From contig NZ_RBXJ01000003.1 of NCBI RefSeq assembly GCF_003635115.1, forward strand, positions 259,324-323,323: DNA of 64,000 bases, read 5' to 3'. The stretch comes from Microbacterium sp. AG1240. Lineage in GTDB: Bacteria; Actinomycetota; Actinomycetes; Actinomycetales; Microbacteriaceae. A model generated the notes under the pieces. It searched no databases and was not told where the DNA came from. It saw only the letters and a list, made by a program, of their open reading frames with translations. The position numbers and the translations under genes were made by a program. Shown in pieces: positions 15,723 through 24,279 of the stretch (position 1 is its first letter; the number at the start of each line of letters is the position of its first letter).

Positions 15723-15759
15723 CCCTTCATTGTCGGGGTGCCGCGTGATTCCCGCTCGG

Positions 15760-15996
15760 TCACTCCAGAGTGGGTGGGAGCGCGAGCACGATCTCCTCGG
15801 CGGTGCGTCCGTGGCCCGCGGCGGCCGAGGCCGTGCGCGAGACCTCGACGAATCCGAGCTTCGACAGGAGCGACACGGATGCGGCGTCGTCGGCCCCCAC
15901 ACGGACGTACAGGGGGCGCTCCGGGGTCGTCGCGACGAGCTCGGAGATCGCGGCTCCACCGTCGTCGGGGAGGTGTCGAAGGTCTATCGGGTCCAC
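15760..15996 (-). CDS. Short GNAT-like protein (half-length)
   Basis: A 78-residue ORF from GTG 15996, with a stop codon in frame just upstream, so it is not longer. Residues about 28-55 read LYVRVGADDAASVSLLSKLGFVEV, the beta-strand/helix/strand of the C-terminal acetyl-CoA-binding half of GNAT acetyltransferases. The N-terminal half of the fold, including the pyrophosphate loop, is missing. It may be a decayed acetyltransferase or a genuine mini-protein. It is divergent from the cold-shock gene and upstream of the histidine kinase. Confidence 0.5.
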   Translation of the reverse strand: MDPIDLRHLPDDGGAAISELVATTPERPLYVRVGADDAASVSLLSKLGFVEVSRTASAAAGHGRTAEEIVLALPPTLE

Positions 15997-16092
15997 GTCG
16001 TCACCCTACGCCGGGGGGTCGTTCGGAACGCAGGAGAACTTCGCAGAAATTGCTGTCGCCGGAACAGTCCGTTCATCAGTAGAGTGTTCGCA

Positions 16093-16109
16093 GTCACGCA
16101 TCGCGTGAC
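16093..16109. repeat. Short perfect inverted repeat
   Basis: GTCACGC and GCGTGAC pair around ATC. It lies in the gap between the GNAT-like ORF and the cold-shock gene. It could be an operator. Confidence 0.3.
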
Positions 16110-16129
16110 CTATCCGGGGGGATCCGTCG

Positions 16130-16166
16130 ACGCCCGGGCCTCAGAGCTTCAGCTCGGCCCGGGCGT
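16130..16166. terminator. Perfect 11-bp stem hairpin
   Basis: ACGCCCGGGCC pairs perfectly with GGCCCGGGCGT around a 15-base loop. It lies about 140 bp upstream of the cold-shock gene, in a 300-bp gap with no other gene. It may insulate the cold-shock promoter or be a leader structure. Confidence 0.45.
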
Positions 16167-16304
16167 CGTATGGTTTCCGGGCGCGTTTCACCGTCGTAAC
16201 CGCGTGCAACGTTTCTGTCACCATCCTTTCGGCGACGACACGTCGACCGTTAGCGTGTCAAGGGACCGACGCAGAAGGCGTCGGCAGCAGCAGAACGGCA
16301 CGCA

Positions 16305-16511
16305 ATGAGCACGCAGGGCACGGTCAAGTGGTTCAACTCGGAGAAGGGTTTCGGATTCATCGCTCCCGATGACGGCAGCGCGGACGTCTTCGCGCACTAC
16401 ACGGCGATCCAGGCCTCGGGTTACCGCTCCCTGGAGGAGAACCAGCGGGTCGAGTTCGACGTCGCGCAGGGTCCGAAGGGCCTGCAGGCGGAGAACATCA
16501 ACCCCATCTGA
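16305..16511 (+). CDS. cspA: Cold-shock protein (CspA family)
   Basis: A 68-residue cold-shock-domain protein of standard length. Both RNA-binding motifs are present: RNP1 KGFGFI at about 15-20 and RNP2 VFAHY at about 27-31, after the typical G-T-V-K-W-F-N start. It binds single-stranded RNA/DNA and acts as an RNA chaperone. A long leader region (16167-16304) precedes it, as is common for regulated cold-shock genes, and two stacked hairpins follow it. Monocistronic. Confidence 0.95.
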   Translation: MSTQGTVKWFNSEKGFGFIAPDDGSADVFAHYTAIQASGYRSLEENQRVEFDVAQGPKGLQAENINPI

Positions 16512-16518
16512 ATCACCG

Positions 16519-16532
16519 CCCGCTGAGGCGGG
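16519..16532 (+). terminator. Terminator of cspA
   Basis: CCCGC-TGAG-GCGGG stem-loop followed by TCTTTC, 8 bp after the cspA stop. It has the shape of a classical factor-independent terminator. Confidence 0.75.
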
Positions 16533-16538
16533 TCTTTC

Positions 16539-16581
16539 ACGGTCCGCATCGCCGCGCGATCTCGGCGGCGGTGCGGACCGT
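16539..16581. terminator. Second strong hairpin after cspA
   Basis: Seventeen-base arms, starting ACGGTCCGCA and ending TGCGGACCGT, pair with a single G:T wobble. It is a backup terminator for cspA and shields the MFS gene that follows. Confidence 0.65.
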
Positions 16582-16707
16582 CGTGACGCAGGAATTCCCC
16601 GTCCCGAATGTCCCGGGCATCAGCGGGGTCTATGCGAGATATAAGGCATCTCCGCCTTCACAGGCGTGAATGCGCGCGGTCGAATGATCGGGAACAAAGG
16701 AGTTCCC

Positions 16708-17937
16708 ATGTCGAATTCGACGTCCGTCGGCCCCGTCGCCGACACCACCCGGAGAGCCGGCGCACTGCAGGGCATCCTGCTCCTCGCCGGTAGCTGCATG
16801 CCCGTGCTCGGATCGGTGCTCATCACGCCGGTGCTTCCTCAGCTTTCGGCGCATTTCGCCGGCGTCGCAGGGTCGGAGATCCTCGTGCCGATGATCGTCG
16901 CGATCCCGGCGTTGATGATCGCCGTCTTCGCTCCGTTCGCCGGTCAGATCGTCGACCGGCTGGGGCGGAAGAACCTGCTCATCGGCGCGATGATCGCCTA
17001 TGCGCTGGTCGGCACCGCACCGGCGTGGCTCGAGGGTCTGCCCGAGATCCTCTTCAGCCGCGTGCTGGTCGGTGTGTGCGAGGCGGCGATCATGACCGTC
17101 TGCACGACCCTCATCGTCGACTACTTCTTCGAGGAGCGCCGACGCAACAAATACCTCGGCCTGCAGACGGTGACGACGACGCTCGCCGCGACCGTCTTCA
17201 TCATCCTCGGCGGCGCACTCGGCGTCGGGGGCTGGCACACGCCGTTCTGGGTCTACGCCATCAGCATCGTCGTCGCCGTACCGATGATCTTCGCGCTGTG
17301 GGAGCCGCGCGGCGGCGCCGAGGGCGACCGTCACGCCGCCCCCGGCGAGAAGGTGCGCATCCCCTGGCGCCGGATCGCCGCGCCCCTCGTGATCACGCTC
17401 TTCGGTGGGTTCGCCTTCTACGTGCTCATCATCGAGGTCAGCTACCTCGTCGTCGGCACCGGGGTCGACGCCGAAGACACGCGGGTCATCGGCCTGGTCT
17501 CGGCCGTCGCGTCGCTCGCGACGGCGATCGCGGGCTTCGTCTTCTCGCGCCTGGCGCGCGTGCGCCCGGGTTCGCTCCTCCCGCTCGCCTTCGCCCTGCA
17601 GGCCGTCGGCATGATCGTGATCTGGGTGGTCCCCGCGCTCGGCGGCGTCGTCGCGGGCGCGATCATCGCCTCGTTCGGGTCGGGTCTGCTCCTTCCTTCG
17701 CTCCTGACCTGGGTGGTCGCGTCCACTCGTTATGAGGAGCGCGGCCGCGTCACCGGATGGTGGACGGCGTCGTTCTACCTCGGCCAGTTCGTGACGCCCA
17801 TCGTCGTGGGCGTCCTCGTCGGGATGCTGGGCACGCTGAACACCGCCGTCGGAGTGGTGGGGGTGGCCGCCGCGGTCGTGGCCGGGATCTCGATGCTGGT
17901 GCTCCGCGCCCGCACGGGAGAGACCGTCGCGCACTGA
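16708..17937 (+). CDS. MFS transporter
   Basis: A 409-residue major-facilitator protein with about 12 hydrophobic segments and motif A between helices 2 and 3 as GQIVDRLGRKN. ATG 16708 has AAAGGAG upstream; an ATG at 16666 lacks a ribosome site. It is the first gene before the LysR regulator and aromatic-type operon, so uptake or efflux of an aromatic acid is the most natural guess. The typical aromatic-acid-symporter DGxD motif is not evident, so a drug/metabolite exporter is equally possible. It converges with the LysR gene 28 bp downstream. Confidence 0.85.
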   Translation: MSNSTSVGPVADTTRRAGALQGILLLAGSCMPVLGSVLITPVLPQLSAHFAGVAGSEILVPMIVAIPALMIAVFAPFAGQIVDRLGRKNLLIGAMIAYALVGTAPAWLEGLPEILFSRVLVGVCEAAIMTVCTTLIVDYFFEERRRNKYLGLQTVTTTLAATVFIILGGALGVGGWHTPFWVYAISIVVAVPMIFALWEPRGGAEGDRHAAPGEKVRIPWRRIAAPLVITLFGGFAFYVLIIEVSYLVVGTGVDAEDTRVIGLVSAVASLATAIAGFVFSRLARVRPGSLLPLAFALQAVGMIVIWVVPALGGVVAGAIIASFGSGLLLPSLLTWVVASTRYEERGRVTGWWTASFYLGQFVTPIVVGVLVGMLGTLNTAVGVVGVAAAVVAGISMLVLRARTGETVAH

Positions 17938-17965
17938 GCACGGACGCCTCGGAGCCGCCGTGTCC

Positions 17966-18880
17966 TCAGGACGCGGCGGCTTCGGCGAACAGCTCGCGCA
18001 TCCAGACGTGCTCGGGATCGTGCGTGTGCACGGGGTGCCACCACAGGGCGTTCGTCAGAGGGGTCGCCTCGAACGGGGGCTCGAGCACGCGCACGCCGCC
18101 CATCCCGACGACGAGGTCGCTGAGACCGGCCTGCACCATGGCGAGACGGCGGGTTCCGGCGACGAACGGGCCGAGCGAGAGGAAGCTCTCGACGACCGCC
18201 TCGACGTGCGGATCGACCCCCAGCTCCTGCAGCTGCCGGCTCGCCGAGGTGAAGGCGGTGCGCGACTGGTAGGTGAACACCCACGGCGAATGGACGATGT
18301 CGTCCATCGTGAGCTCGCCGCCGATGGCGTCGTTGGAGGTGGCGGCGATGACGACCCAGTGATCCTTGGCCAGGGTCATGTGGGGCAGGTCGGAGACGAA
18401 GCCGTGGGGGATGAGCAGCGCGTCGGTCGAGCGCAGTCTCTCGTCGGCCGACTCGATGATCTGCGGGGAGTGGAGGAGGAACCGGAACTTCACCGACGGG
18501 GCCCGCTCGCTCGCGAGGCGGGAGACGGCCCGGCCGATCGTCGCGAAGCCGTAGTCGGAGCCGTAGACCGAGAATTCCCTCGTCGAGGTCTGGGGATCCC
18601 ACTCGGTCTGGCTGTCGAAGATGCGGCGCGCCATCTCCAGAGCGGTGGACGTCTGCTCGGAGAGGCGGACGGCGAGCGGGGTGAGGTCGTACTCGTTGCC
18701 GCGGCGCGCGAGGATCGGGTCGCCGAAGTGCGTGCGCAACCGGGCGAGCGACGCCGACAGGGCGGGCTGGCTCAGCCGAAGCCGCTGTGCGGCTCTCGTG
18801 ACGCTGCGTTCGGCCAGCAGTGCGTCGAGCGCGATGAGCAGATTCAGATCGAGCCGGGAGAGCGGCGGTTCCGCAGGCAT
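17966..18880 (-). CDS. LysR-family regulator (NahR/NodD-like)
   Basis: A 304-residue LTTR. The N-terminal helix-turn-helix is seen in LDLNLLIALDALLAERSVTRAAQRLRLSQ..., followed by a periplasmic-binding-like effector domain (about 95-300). ATG 18880 is chosen because AGAGGA lies just upstream and the product then begins like other NodD/NahR members; the longer frame to 18952 would read through the promoter. It is divergent from the extradiol dioxygenase operon and probably activates it in response to the aromatic substrate. The intergenic space contains ATGC-GGC-GCAT at 18942-18952 and a TATAAGTCAGACG stretch as candidate binding site. Confidence 0.9.
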   Translation of the reverse strand: MPAEPPLSRLDLNLLIALDALLAERSVTRAAQRLRLSQPALSASLARLRTHFGDPILARRGNEYDLTPLAVRLSEQTSTALEMARRIFDSQTEWDPQTSTREFSVYGSDYGFATIGRAVSRLASERAPSVKFRFLLHSPQIIESADERLRSTDALLIPHGFVSDLPHMTLAKDHWVVIAATSNDAIGGELTMDDIVHSPWVFTYQSRTAFTSASRQLQELGVDPHVEAVVESFLSLGPFVAGTRRLAMVQAGLSDLVVGMGGVRVLEPPFEATPLTNALWWHPVHTHDPEHVWMRELFAEAAAS

Positions 18881-19038
18881 GGGGTCCTCTTCAGCGAGTT
18901 CGTCGACGACGGCGTGGACGAGACGACTATAAGTCAGACGGATGCGGCGCATAGGGAACCCGGGATTCCCCGATGGGCGACGCCCGCCGATGCTGGAGTC
19001 AGGCCCGCCGACGGGCCGGTGTTCCTGAAAGGTCGAAG

Positions 19039-20049
19039 ATGATCAAGCTGCTCTCCCACCTGTCGTATGTCGCCATCACCTCCCCCGACGTCGAGGCGTC
19101 GGTGGAGTTCTACACGACGCAGGTCGGTCTCACCGAGGTGGACCGCGTCGACGGTGCCGTCTACCTGCGCTGCTGGGGCGACTACTACTCCTACTCGCTC
19201 GTGGTGCTCCCGGGCGACGAAGCCTCGCTCGCGACCATGGCGTGGCGCACCTCCAGCGCCGAGGCGCTCGACCGGGCGGTGCAGCAGATCGAGGCCGCCG
19301 GGGTGACGGGGGAATGGATCGATGCGCACAAGATCGGTCGCGCCTATCGTTTCGTCGGTCCGTACGGGCACGACATGACCCTGCACTGGGATGTCACCCG
19401 CCACCGCGCCGAACCCGCGGTCGCCTCGATCTACCCCGATCGTCCCGAGAAGCGGAGCCACGTCGCCGGTGCTCCCCGCCAGCTCGACCACGTGACGGTC
19501 GCCGCGAGCGACGTCGACGGGTTCGCCCGGTGGTACCGCGACGTGCTCGGCTTCCGCATCATGGCCCGCACCGAGCTCGACGAGGCACCGATCTCGGTCT
19601 TCTCGGTTCTCACGACGAACGAGAAGTCGCACGACCTCGGCGTCGTGCTCGACGGCTCGAGCCGCGCGGGTCGCGTGAACCACTACGCCTTCTGGGTCGA
19701 TACCCGTGAGGAGCTGCTCATCGCCGCCGACGTGCTCATGGAGCGCGGCACGGGCATGGAGTACGGCCCGTCGATCCACGGCATCGGCGAGCAGAGCTTC
19801 CTCTACTACCGCGAGCCCTCGAGCATGCGCATCGAACTCAACACCGGCGGCTACCGCAACTACGTCCCCGACTGGGAGCCGCAGACGTGGAAGCCGTCGT
19901 TGGGGTCGAGCAACCTCTACCGCAACGGTGCGATGCCGATGTCGATGACGGAGTCGTTCCCCGCGGCCGACGGGCCCAGCGCGACCGAGGAGGGCGTGCC
20001 CGACGAGATCAAGGATGCGCTGCTCAACCCCTACACGCAGCACGGCTGA
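19039..20049 (+). CDS. Type I extradiol (catechol 2,3-) dioxygenase, VOC superfamily
   Basis: A 336-residue two-domain VOC protein. The N-terminal domain (about 1-120) starts LSHLSYVAITSPD. The catalytic C-terminal domain (about 150-280) holds the 2-His-1-Glu Fe(II) triad: His in QLDHVTVAAS, His in NHYAFWVD and Glu in MRIELNTGGY. Length and motif spacing match catechol 2,3-dioxygenases, which split the ring next to a catechol hydroxyl using O2. ATG 19039 has GAAAGG upstream; the frame further upstream is not native. First gene of the operon divergent from LysR. The natural substrate is unknown. Confidence 0.9.
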   Translation: MIKLLSHLSYVAITSPDVEASVEFYTTQVGLTEVDRVDGAVYLRCWGDYYSYSLVVLPGDEASLATMAWRTSSAEALDRAVQQIEAAGVTGEWIDAHKIGRAYRFVGPYGHDMTLHWDVTRHRAEPAVASIYPDRPEKRSHVAGAPRQLDHVTVAASDVDGFARWYRDVLGFRIMARTELDEAPISVFSVLTTNEKSHDLGVVLDGSSRAGRVNHYAFWVDTREELLIAADVLMERGTGMEYGPSIHGIGEQSFLYYREPSSMRIELNTGGYRNYVPDWEPQTWKPSLGSSNLYRNGAMPMSMTESFPAADGPSATEEGVPDEIKDALLNPYTQHG

Positions 20050-20118
20050 GCCACGACACTTCCCGGGGCGGCGAGCCCGCCGCCCCGGGACACCACCGTC
20101 AGGACTCGAGGAGGACTC

Positions 20119-21084
20119 ATGACGAACGCCCGCACCACCGCTCCCTTCGCCCTCGCCCGCTACCGGCAGGGCGACGACGTCGTTCTGGGACTCGTCGCCG
20201 GCGAGCGGATACGTCCGCTCGAGGCGGTCGATCTCGGCGCCGCCGACCTCAACGCCTTCCTCGCCGCGCCCGACTGGGACCGCCTCGCCGGTCTCGTCGA
20301 GGCCGAGGGCCCCTGGTCGTCGCTGGACGACGCGACCCTGGTCGCGCCCGTCGAGCCGCGCCAGGTGCTCCAGGCCGGGGCCAACTACCGCACCCACGTC
20401 GTGCAGCTCATCATGGGAGGTCTCACCAAGGGCGACCCCGACGGCACCCCCGACGAGATCCGCGCCCGCGCGGAGAAGATCATGGACGCCCGCGCTGCAA
20501 GCGGTCGTCCGTTCATCTTCCTCGGGCTCGCGCAGTGCGTGGTGGGCGACGACGTCGCCCTGTCGCTCCCCTCGTACAGCGAGGTGCACGACTGGGAGCT
20601 CGAGCTCGCCGTCGTGATCGGGCGCGAGGCGTTCCGCATCGACAAGAACGATGCCCTCGCGCACGTCGCCGGGTACACCATCACGAACGACGTCACGACG
20701 CGCGACCTCGTCTTCCCGCCCGATGTGGGCGACATCGGTGCCGACTGGTTCCGATCGAAGAACGCCCCCGGGTTCCTTCCGACAGGTCCCTTCCTCGTTC
20801 CCGCGACGTTCGTCGACCCGTCCGACCTGTCGGTGAGGCTCGAGCTCAACGGCGAGGTGATGCAGGACGCGTCGACCGCCGAGCTGCTCTTCGACGTCGC
20901 GGCGCTCGTCTCCACCGCCTCGCAGACCCTGCCGCTCCTGCCCGGCGACCTCCTCCTCACCGGCAGCCCCGCAGGGAACGGACAGCACTGGAAGCGCTTC
21001 CTGCGCGACGGCGATGTCATGACCGGAACCATCGAGGGCCTCGGCACGCAGACCGTGCGCTGCGTCGGGGAGGAGTCGGCATGA
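20119..21084 (+). CDS. FAH-family hydrolase (first of two in the aromatic operon)
   Basis: A 321-residue fumarylacetoacetate-hydrolase-fold protein. Metal ligands appear in HDWELELAVVIG (two Glu) and TITNDVTTRDL (Asp). The N-terminal cap region is long (about 1-110). After meta-cleavage such enzymes act as hydratases, decarboxylases or C-C hydrolases on the open-chain product. It lies between the dioxygenase (69-bp gap, GAGGAGG ribosome site) and the cyclase-family gene (ATGA overlap). Distinct from the second FAH gene at the operon end, so two different ring-fission steps are likely. Confidence 0.87.
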   Translation: MTNARTTAPFALARYRQGDDVVLGLVAGERIRPLEAVDLGAADLNAFLAAPDWDRLAGLVEAEGPWSSLDDATLVAPVEPRQVLQAGANYRTHVVQLIMGGLTKGDPDGTPDEIRARAEKIMDARAASGRPFIFLGLAQCVVGDDVALSLPSYSEVHDWELELAVVIGREAFRIDKNDALAHVAGYTITNDVTTRDLVFPPDVGDIGADWFRSKNAPGFLPTGPFLVPATFVDPSDLSVRLELNGEVMQDASTAELLFDVAALVSTASQTLPLLPGDLLLTGSPAGNGQHWKRFLRDGDVMTGTIEGLGTQTVRCVGEESA

Positions 21085-22079
21085 GCTCGCTGACCGAAGA
21101 CCCCGCAGGCCTGGACCGCCGGAACCCGGAAGCCGAGATCGCGGCGCGGGCGGAGGCCTATCGCAACTGGGGCCGCTGGGGCGAAGACGATGCCCTCGGC
21201 ACCCTCAACTTCATCGACGACGCCAAGCGCGTCGAGGCCGCAGGCCTCGTCTCGGAGGGGCGCGTCATCTCTCTCGCGCAGTCGTTCGACACCGACGGCC
21301 CGCAGAAGGGGTGGCGTCGTCGGATCAACCCGGTGCACACCATGACCGACACCGGCACCGACGCCGAACGGGGCAACCAGCCCTTCCCCCACGGCATCGG
21401 AGGGGCCGACGACTACATCACGATGCCGCTCCAGTGCTCGACCCAGTGGGACGGCCTCGGCCACATCTTCGATCACGGCATGGCGTGGAACGGGCGGCGA
21501 GCCGGCGACGTGGTCACCAGTGACGGCGACCTCGTCACCGGCGTCGAGCACGCAGCATCCGTCATCGTCTCGCGCGGTGTGCTCCTCGACGTCGCCCGTC
21601 ACCTCAGCCCCGACACCGGCGAGCTCCCCGACGGCTACGGCATCACCGCCGCCGACCTCGACGCGTGCATCGCCGCGCAGGGGGCGTCGAGTCACGTCGG
21701 GCGCGGCGACATCCTGCTCGTGCGCACCGGCAGGCTCACCCGCGCTCGCCGTGAGGGGTGGAACGACTACGCGGGCGGGAATGCCGCGGGCATCTCGATC
21801 ACGGCGGCGGGGTGGCTGCACCGATCCGAGATCGCGGCCGTCGCGACCGACACCTGGGGCTTCGAGGTGCGTCCGAACGAGTTCGACGTGCCCGCGTTCC
21901 AGCCGCTGCATCAGATCGCGATCCCGAACATGGGGCTCACGATCGGTGAGATGTGGGACTTCGACGAGCTGGCGGAGGCGTGCGCCGCGCGAGGGCGCTG
22001 GGACGTGCTGCTGTCGGCGCCGCCGCTGCCGATCACGGGGGCGGTCGGGTCGCCGATCAATCCCGTCGCGATCTTCTGA
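21081..22079 (+). CDS. Cyclase-family (kynurenine formamidase-like) metal hydrolase
   Basis: A 332-residue protein from ATG 21081, which overlaps the FAH stop by 4 bp. The family metal motif is seen as H-x-F-D-H in LGHIFDHGMAW, preceded by the STQWDGLGH box where many relatives have a similar H/D pattern. The C-terminal part contains DTWGFEV and PLHQIAIPNMGLTIGE, typical of this cyclase/formamidase fold. Members hydrolyse amides, lactones or cyclic compounds using Zn or Mn. In this operon it could open a lactone or remove a formyl or acyl group. Specific substrate unknown. Confidence 0.82.
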   Translation: MSSLTEDPAGLDRRNPEAEIAARAEAYRNWGRWGEDDALGTLNFIDDAKRVEAAGLVSEGRVISLAQSFDTDGPQKGWRRRINPVHTMTDTGTDAERGNQPFPHGIGGADDYITMPLQCSTQWDGLGHIFDHGMAWNGRRAGDVVTSDGDLVTGVEHAASVIVSRGVLLDVARHLSPDTGELPDGYGITAADLDACIAAQGASSHVGRGDILLVRTGRLTRARREGWNDYAGGNAAGISITAAGWLHRSEIAAVATDTWGFEVRPNEFDVPAFQPLHQIAIPNMGLTIGEMWDFDELAEACAARGRWDVLLSAPPLPITGAVGSPINPVAIF

Positions 22080-22135
22080 ACGACGCACGACATGACACGC
22101 AACAGCGCACCGAGACAGGACAGAGAGGTTCTGAA

Positions 22136-23269
22136 ATGACCGCAGTGAAGAAGGTGGCGATCGCCGGATCCGGCGTCGCCGGCCTCGCCGCCGGCATCCA
22201 ACTCGCCAAGGCGGGGGTCGAGGTCGATCTCTTCGAGGCGAAGCCCGAGCTCGGGATCGGCGGCTCGGGCATCTCGTTGCAGGGCAACGCCCTGCGGGTG
22301 TTCGATGCGCTCGGAGCGTGGGACGACATCCGCGCGGCCGGGTACGCGTTCGATGGACTCAACCTCCGAGCCCCCGGCCCGGGTGCACCGATCGTCGCCG
22401 CGCTCCCCGACGTCAAGACGGGCGGGCCGGGCTATCCCGCCGCGATGGGGATGCCGCGGGCCGACCTGGCGCGGATCCTCTTCGCCCACGCCGAGAAGGC
22501 GGGCGTGCGCACGCACTTCGGCGCCCACGTGACGGCGGTCGAGCAGAGCGCGGGCGCCGTGGAGGTCTTCATCGACGGTGCCTCGGTCGGCTCGTACGAC
22601 CTGCTGATCGGTGCGGACGGGCTGAACTCGACCGTGCGCGAACTCATCGGCATCGACACCAAGCCGGTGAAGAACGGCATGGGCATCTGGCGCACGTTCG
22701 TCTCGCGGCCCGCGGAGGTGGAGAAGAGCGAGCTGTACTACGGCGGTCCCGTCTACATCGCGGGGTACACGCCCACCGGGGAGGACTCGATGTACGCCTT
22801 CCTCGTCGAGAAGGCCCAGGACCGCGCCGGCGTCGAGCCGGAGGAGGCGACCCGGATCATGCTCGAGGAGTCGCGCGCCTACGACGGACCGTGGAACGCG
22901 ATCCGCGCCGACCTCGAGGCGGGTGCTCCCGCGAACTACACCTGGTTCACCTCCCACATCGTGCCGGGGCGCTGGAACCGCGGTCGCGTCGTCATCATCG
23001 GCGACGCCGCGCACAGCTGCCCCCCGACGATCGCGCAGGGCGCGGCCCAGGGTCTGGAGGATGCGTTCGTGCTGACCGAGCTGCTCACCGCGCGCGACAC
23101 GGTCGACGAGGGCCTGTGGGAAGAGTTCCACGACCGTCGTCTCCCGCGGGCGACGGCGGTGGTCGACGCATCCCGGCAACTCGCCCAGTGGCAGATCGAC
23201 GGCGACCGCGACGCGGACGCCGGCGGACTCATCTTCGGTATCGCACAGAAGATGGCGCAACCCGCATGA
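22136..23269 (+). CDS. FAD-dependent aromatic monooxygenase
   Basis: A 377-residue class A flavoprotein hydroxylase. The FAD/NAD(P)H sites are clear: Rossmann GSGVAGLAAG at about 11-20, the DG motif LLIGADGLNSTVRE near 160, and the GD motif VIIGDAAHSCPP near 290. Similar proteins hydroxylate salicylate, 3-hydroxybenzoate or 6-hydroxynicotinate, often with decarboxylation. ATG 22136 has GAGAGG upstream. It overlaps the following amidohydrolase by 4 bp. It probably prepares the catechol-type ring for the operon's extradiol dioxygenase. Single-component, with no reductase needed. Confidence 0.9.
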   Translation: MTAVKKVAIAGSGVAGLAAGIQLAKAGVEVDLFEAKPELGIGGSGISLQGNALRVFDALGAWDDIRAAGYAFDGLNLRAPGPGAPIVAALPDVKTGGPGYPAAMGMPRADLARILFAHAEKAGVRTHFGAHVTAVEQSAGAVEVFIDGASVGSYDLLIGADGLNSTVRELIGIDTKPVKNGMGIWRTFVSRPAEVEKSELYYGGPVYIAGYTPTGEDSMYAFLVEKAQDRAGVEPEEATRIMLEESRAYDGPWNAIRADLEAGAPANYTWFTSHIVPGRWNRGRVVIIGDAAHSCPPTIAQGAAQGLEDAFVLTELLTARDTVDEGLWEEFHDRRLPRATAVVDASRQLAQWQIDGDRDADAGGLIFGIAQKMAQPA

Positions 23270-24279
23270 GCGTCCCGATCACCGACGTGCACGCGCACCT
23301 GCTGATGCCGGGCCTGCATGCCGAGGTGGAGCGCCGCGCCCCCGAGCTCGTCGCGGAGGCGGCGGCCCTCGATCTCCGGCGCAACGGCGCGGAGAGCCAG
23401 GCCGTGTCAGGGCCGATGGTCGGCGCGCGCATCCCGAAGCTCACCGACGTCGCGCTGCGCCTGGCGGCCATGGACGCCCAGGGTGTCGACGTGCAATGGG
23501 TGAGCGCCTCGCCGAACCACTTCTACCCGTGGGCGCCCGAGGGGCTGGCCGTCTGGGCGGCGATGGAGGCGAACCGCCTGATCGCCGAGCACGTCGCGCA
23601 AGCGCCGGATCGGCTCGTCGGACTCGGCCTCATCCCGCTGCAGCATCCGTCACGGATCGTGGAGTACCTCGACGACGCGGTGCTCGGCCGGGGCCTCGCG
23701 GGGGTGGAGATCTCGTCGTTCGCCGGCGACGTCGAACTCTCGGACGAGCGGCTCGAACCCTTCTGGGCGCGCGCGGCAGAGCTCGGCTGCGTCGTCTTCC
23801 TGCATCCGTTCGGCTGCTCGCTCGACGAGCGGCTCGACCGCTTCTACCTCGCCAACACGGTCGGCCAGCCGACCGAGAACGCCGTCGCGCTGTCCCACCT
23901 GATCTTCGCGGGCGTGCTCGACCGCCACCCCGGGCTGCGACTCGTGGCCGCGCACGGGGGCGGCTACCTGCCCACGGCGATGGGGCGCAGCGATCACGCC
24001 TGGCGGGTGCGTCCCGATGCGCGACGCTGTGCGAACGAGCCGTCGAGCTATCTGAAGAAGCTCTGGTTCGACACGGTCGTGCACGACCCGGTGGCGCTGC
24101 GCCATCTCATCGAGACGGCCGGTGCGTCGCAGGTCGTTCTCGGCAGCGACTTCCCGTTCGACATGGGGCTCGATGATCCTGTCGGGTTCGTCCGTTCTGC
24201 TGCGCTGTCAGACGACATCGCCGAGCGCGTGCTCGGCGGCAATGCGCAGGCGCTCCTCGCGAGCGGTGTGCGGGTATGA
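23266..24279 (+). CDS. ACMSD-like amidohydrolase/decarboxylase
   Basis: A 337-residue TIM-barrel protein of the amidohydrolase-2 family. HAH occurs near the N-terminus in DVHAHLLMPG, with a further His in VVFLHPFGCS, AAHGGGYLPT, and the terminal Asp in VLGSDFPFDMG. Family members include aminocarboxymuconate-semialdehyde decarboxylase and gamma-resorcylate-type decarboxylases, which remove CO2 from aromatic acids or ring-cleavage products. ATG 23266 overlaps the monooxygenase stop, and its own stop overlaps the next FAH gene, so all are coupled. Decarboxylase rather than hydrolase is favoured by the family branch. Confidence 0.85.
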   Translation: MSVPITDVHAHLLMPGLHAEVERRAPELVAEAAALDLRRNGAESQAVSGPMVGARIPKLTDVALRLAAMDAQGVDVQWVSASPNHFYPWAPEGLAVWAAMEANRLIAEHVAQAPDRLVGLGLIPLQHPSRIVEYLDDAVLGRGLAGVEISSFAGDVELSDERLEPFWARAAELGCVVFLHPFGCSLDERLDRFYLANTVGQPTENAVALSHLIFAGVLDRHPGLRLVAAHGGGYLPTAMGRSDHAWRVRPDARRCANEPSSYLKKLWFDTVVHDPVALRHLIETAGASQVVLGSDFPFDMGLDDPVGFVRSAALSDDIAERVLGGNAQALLASGVRV

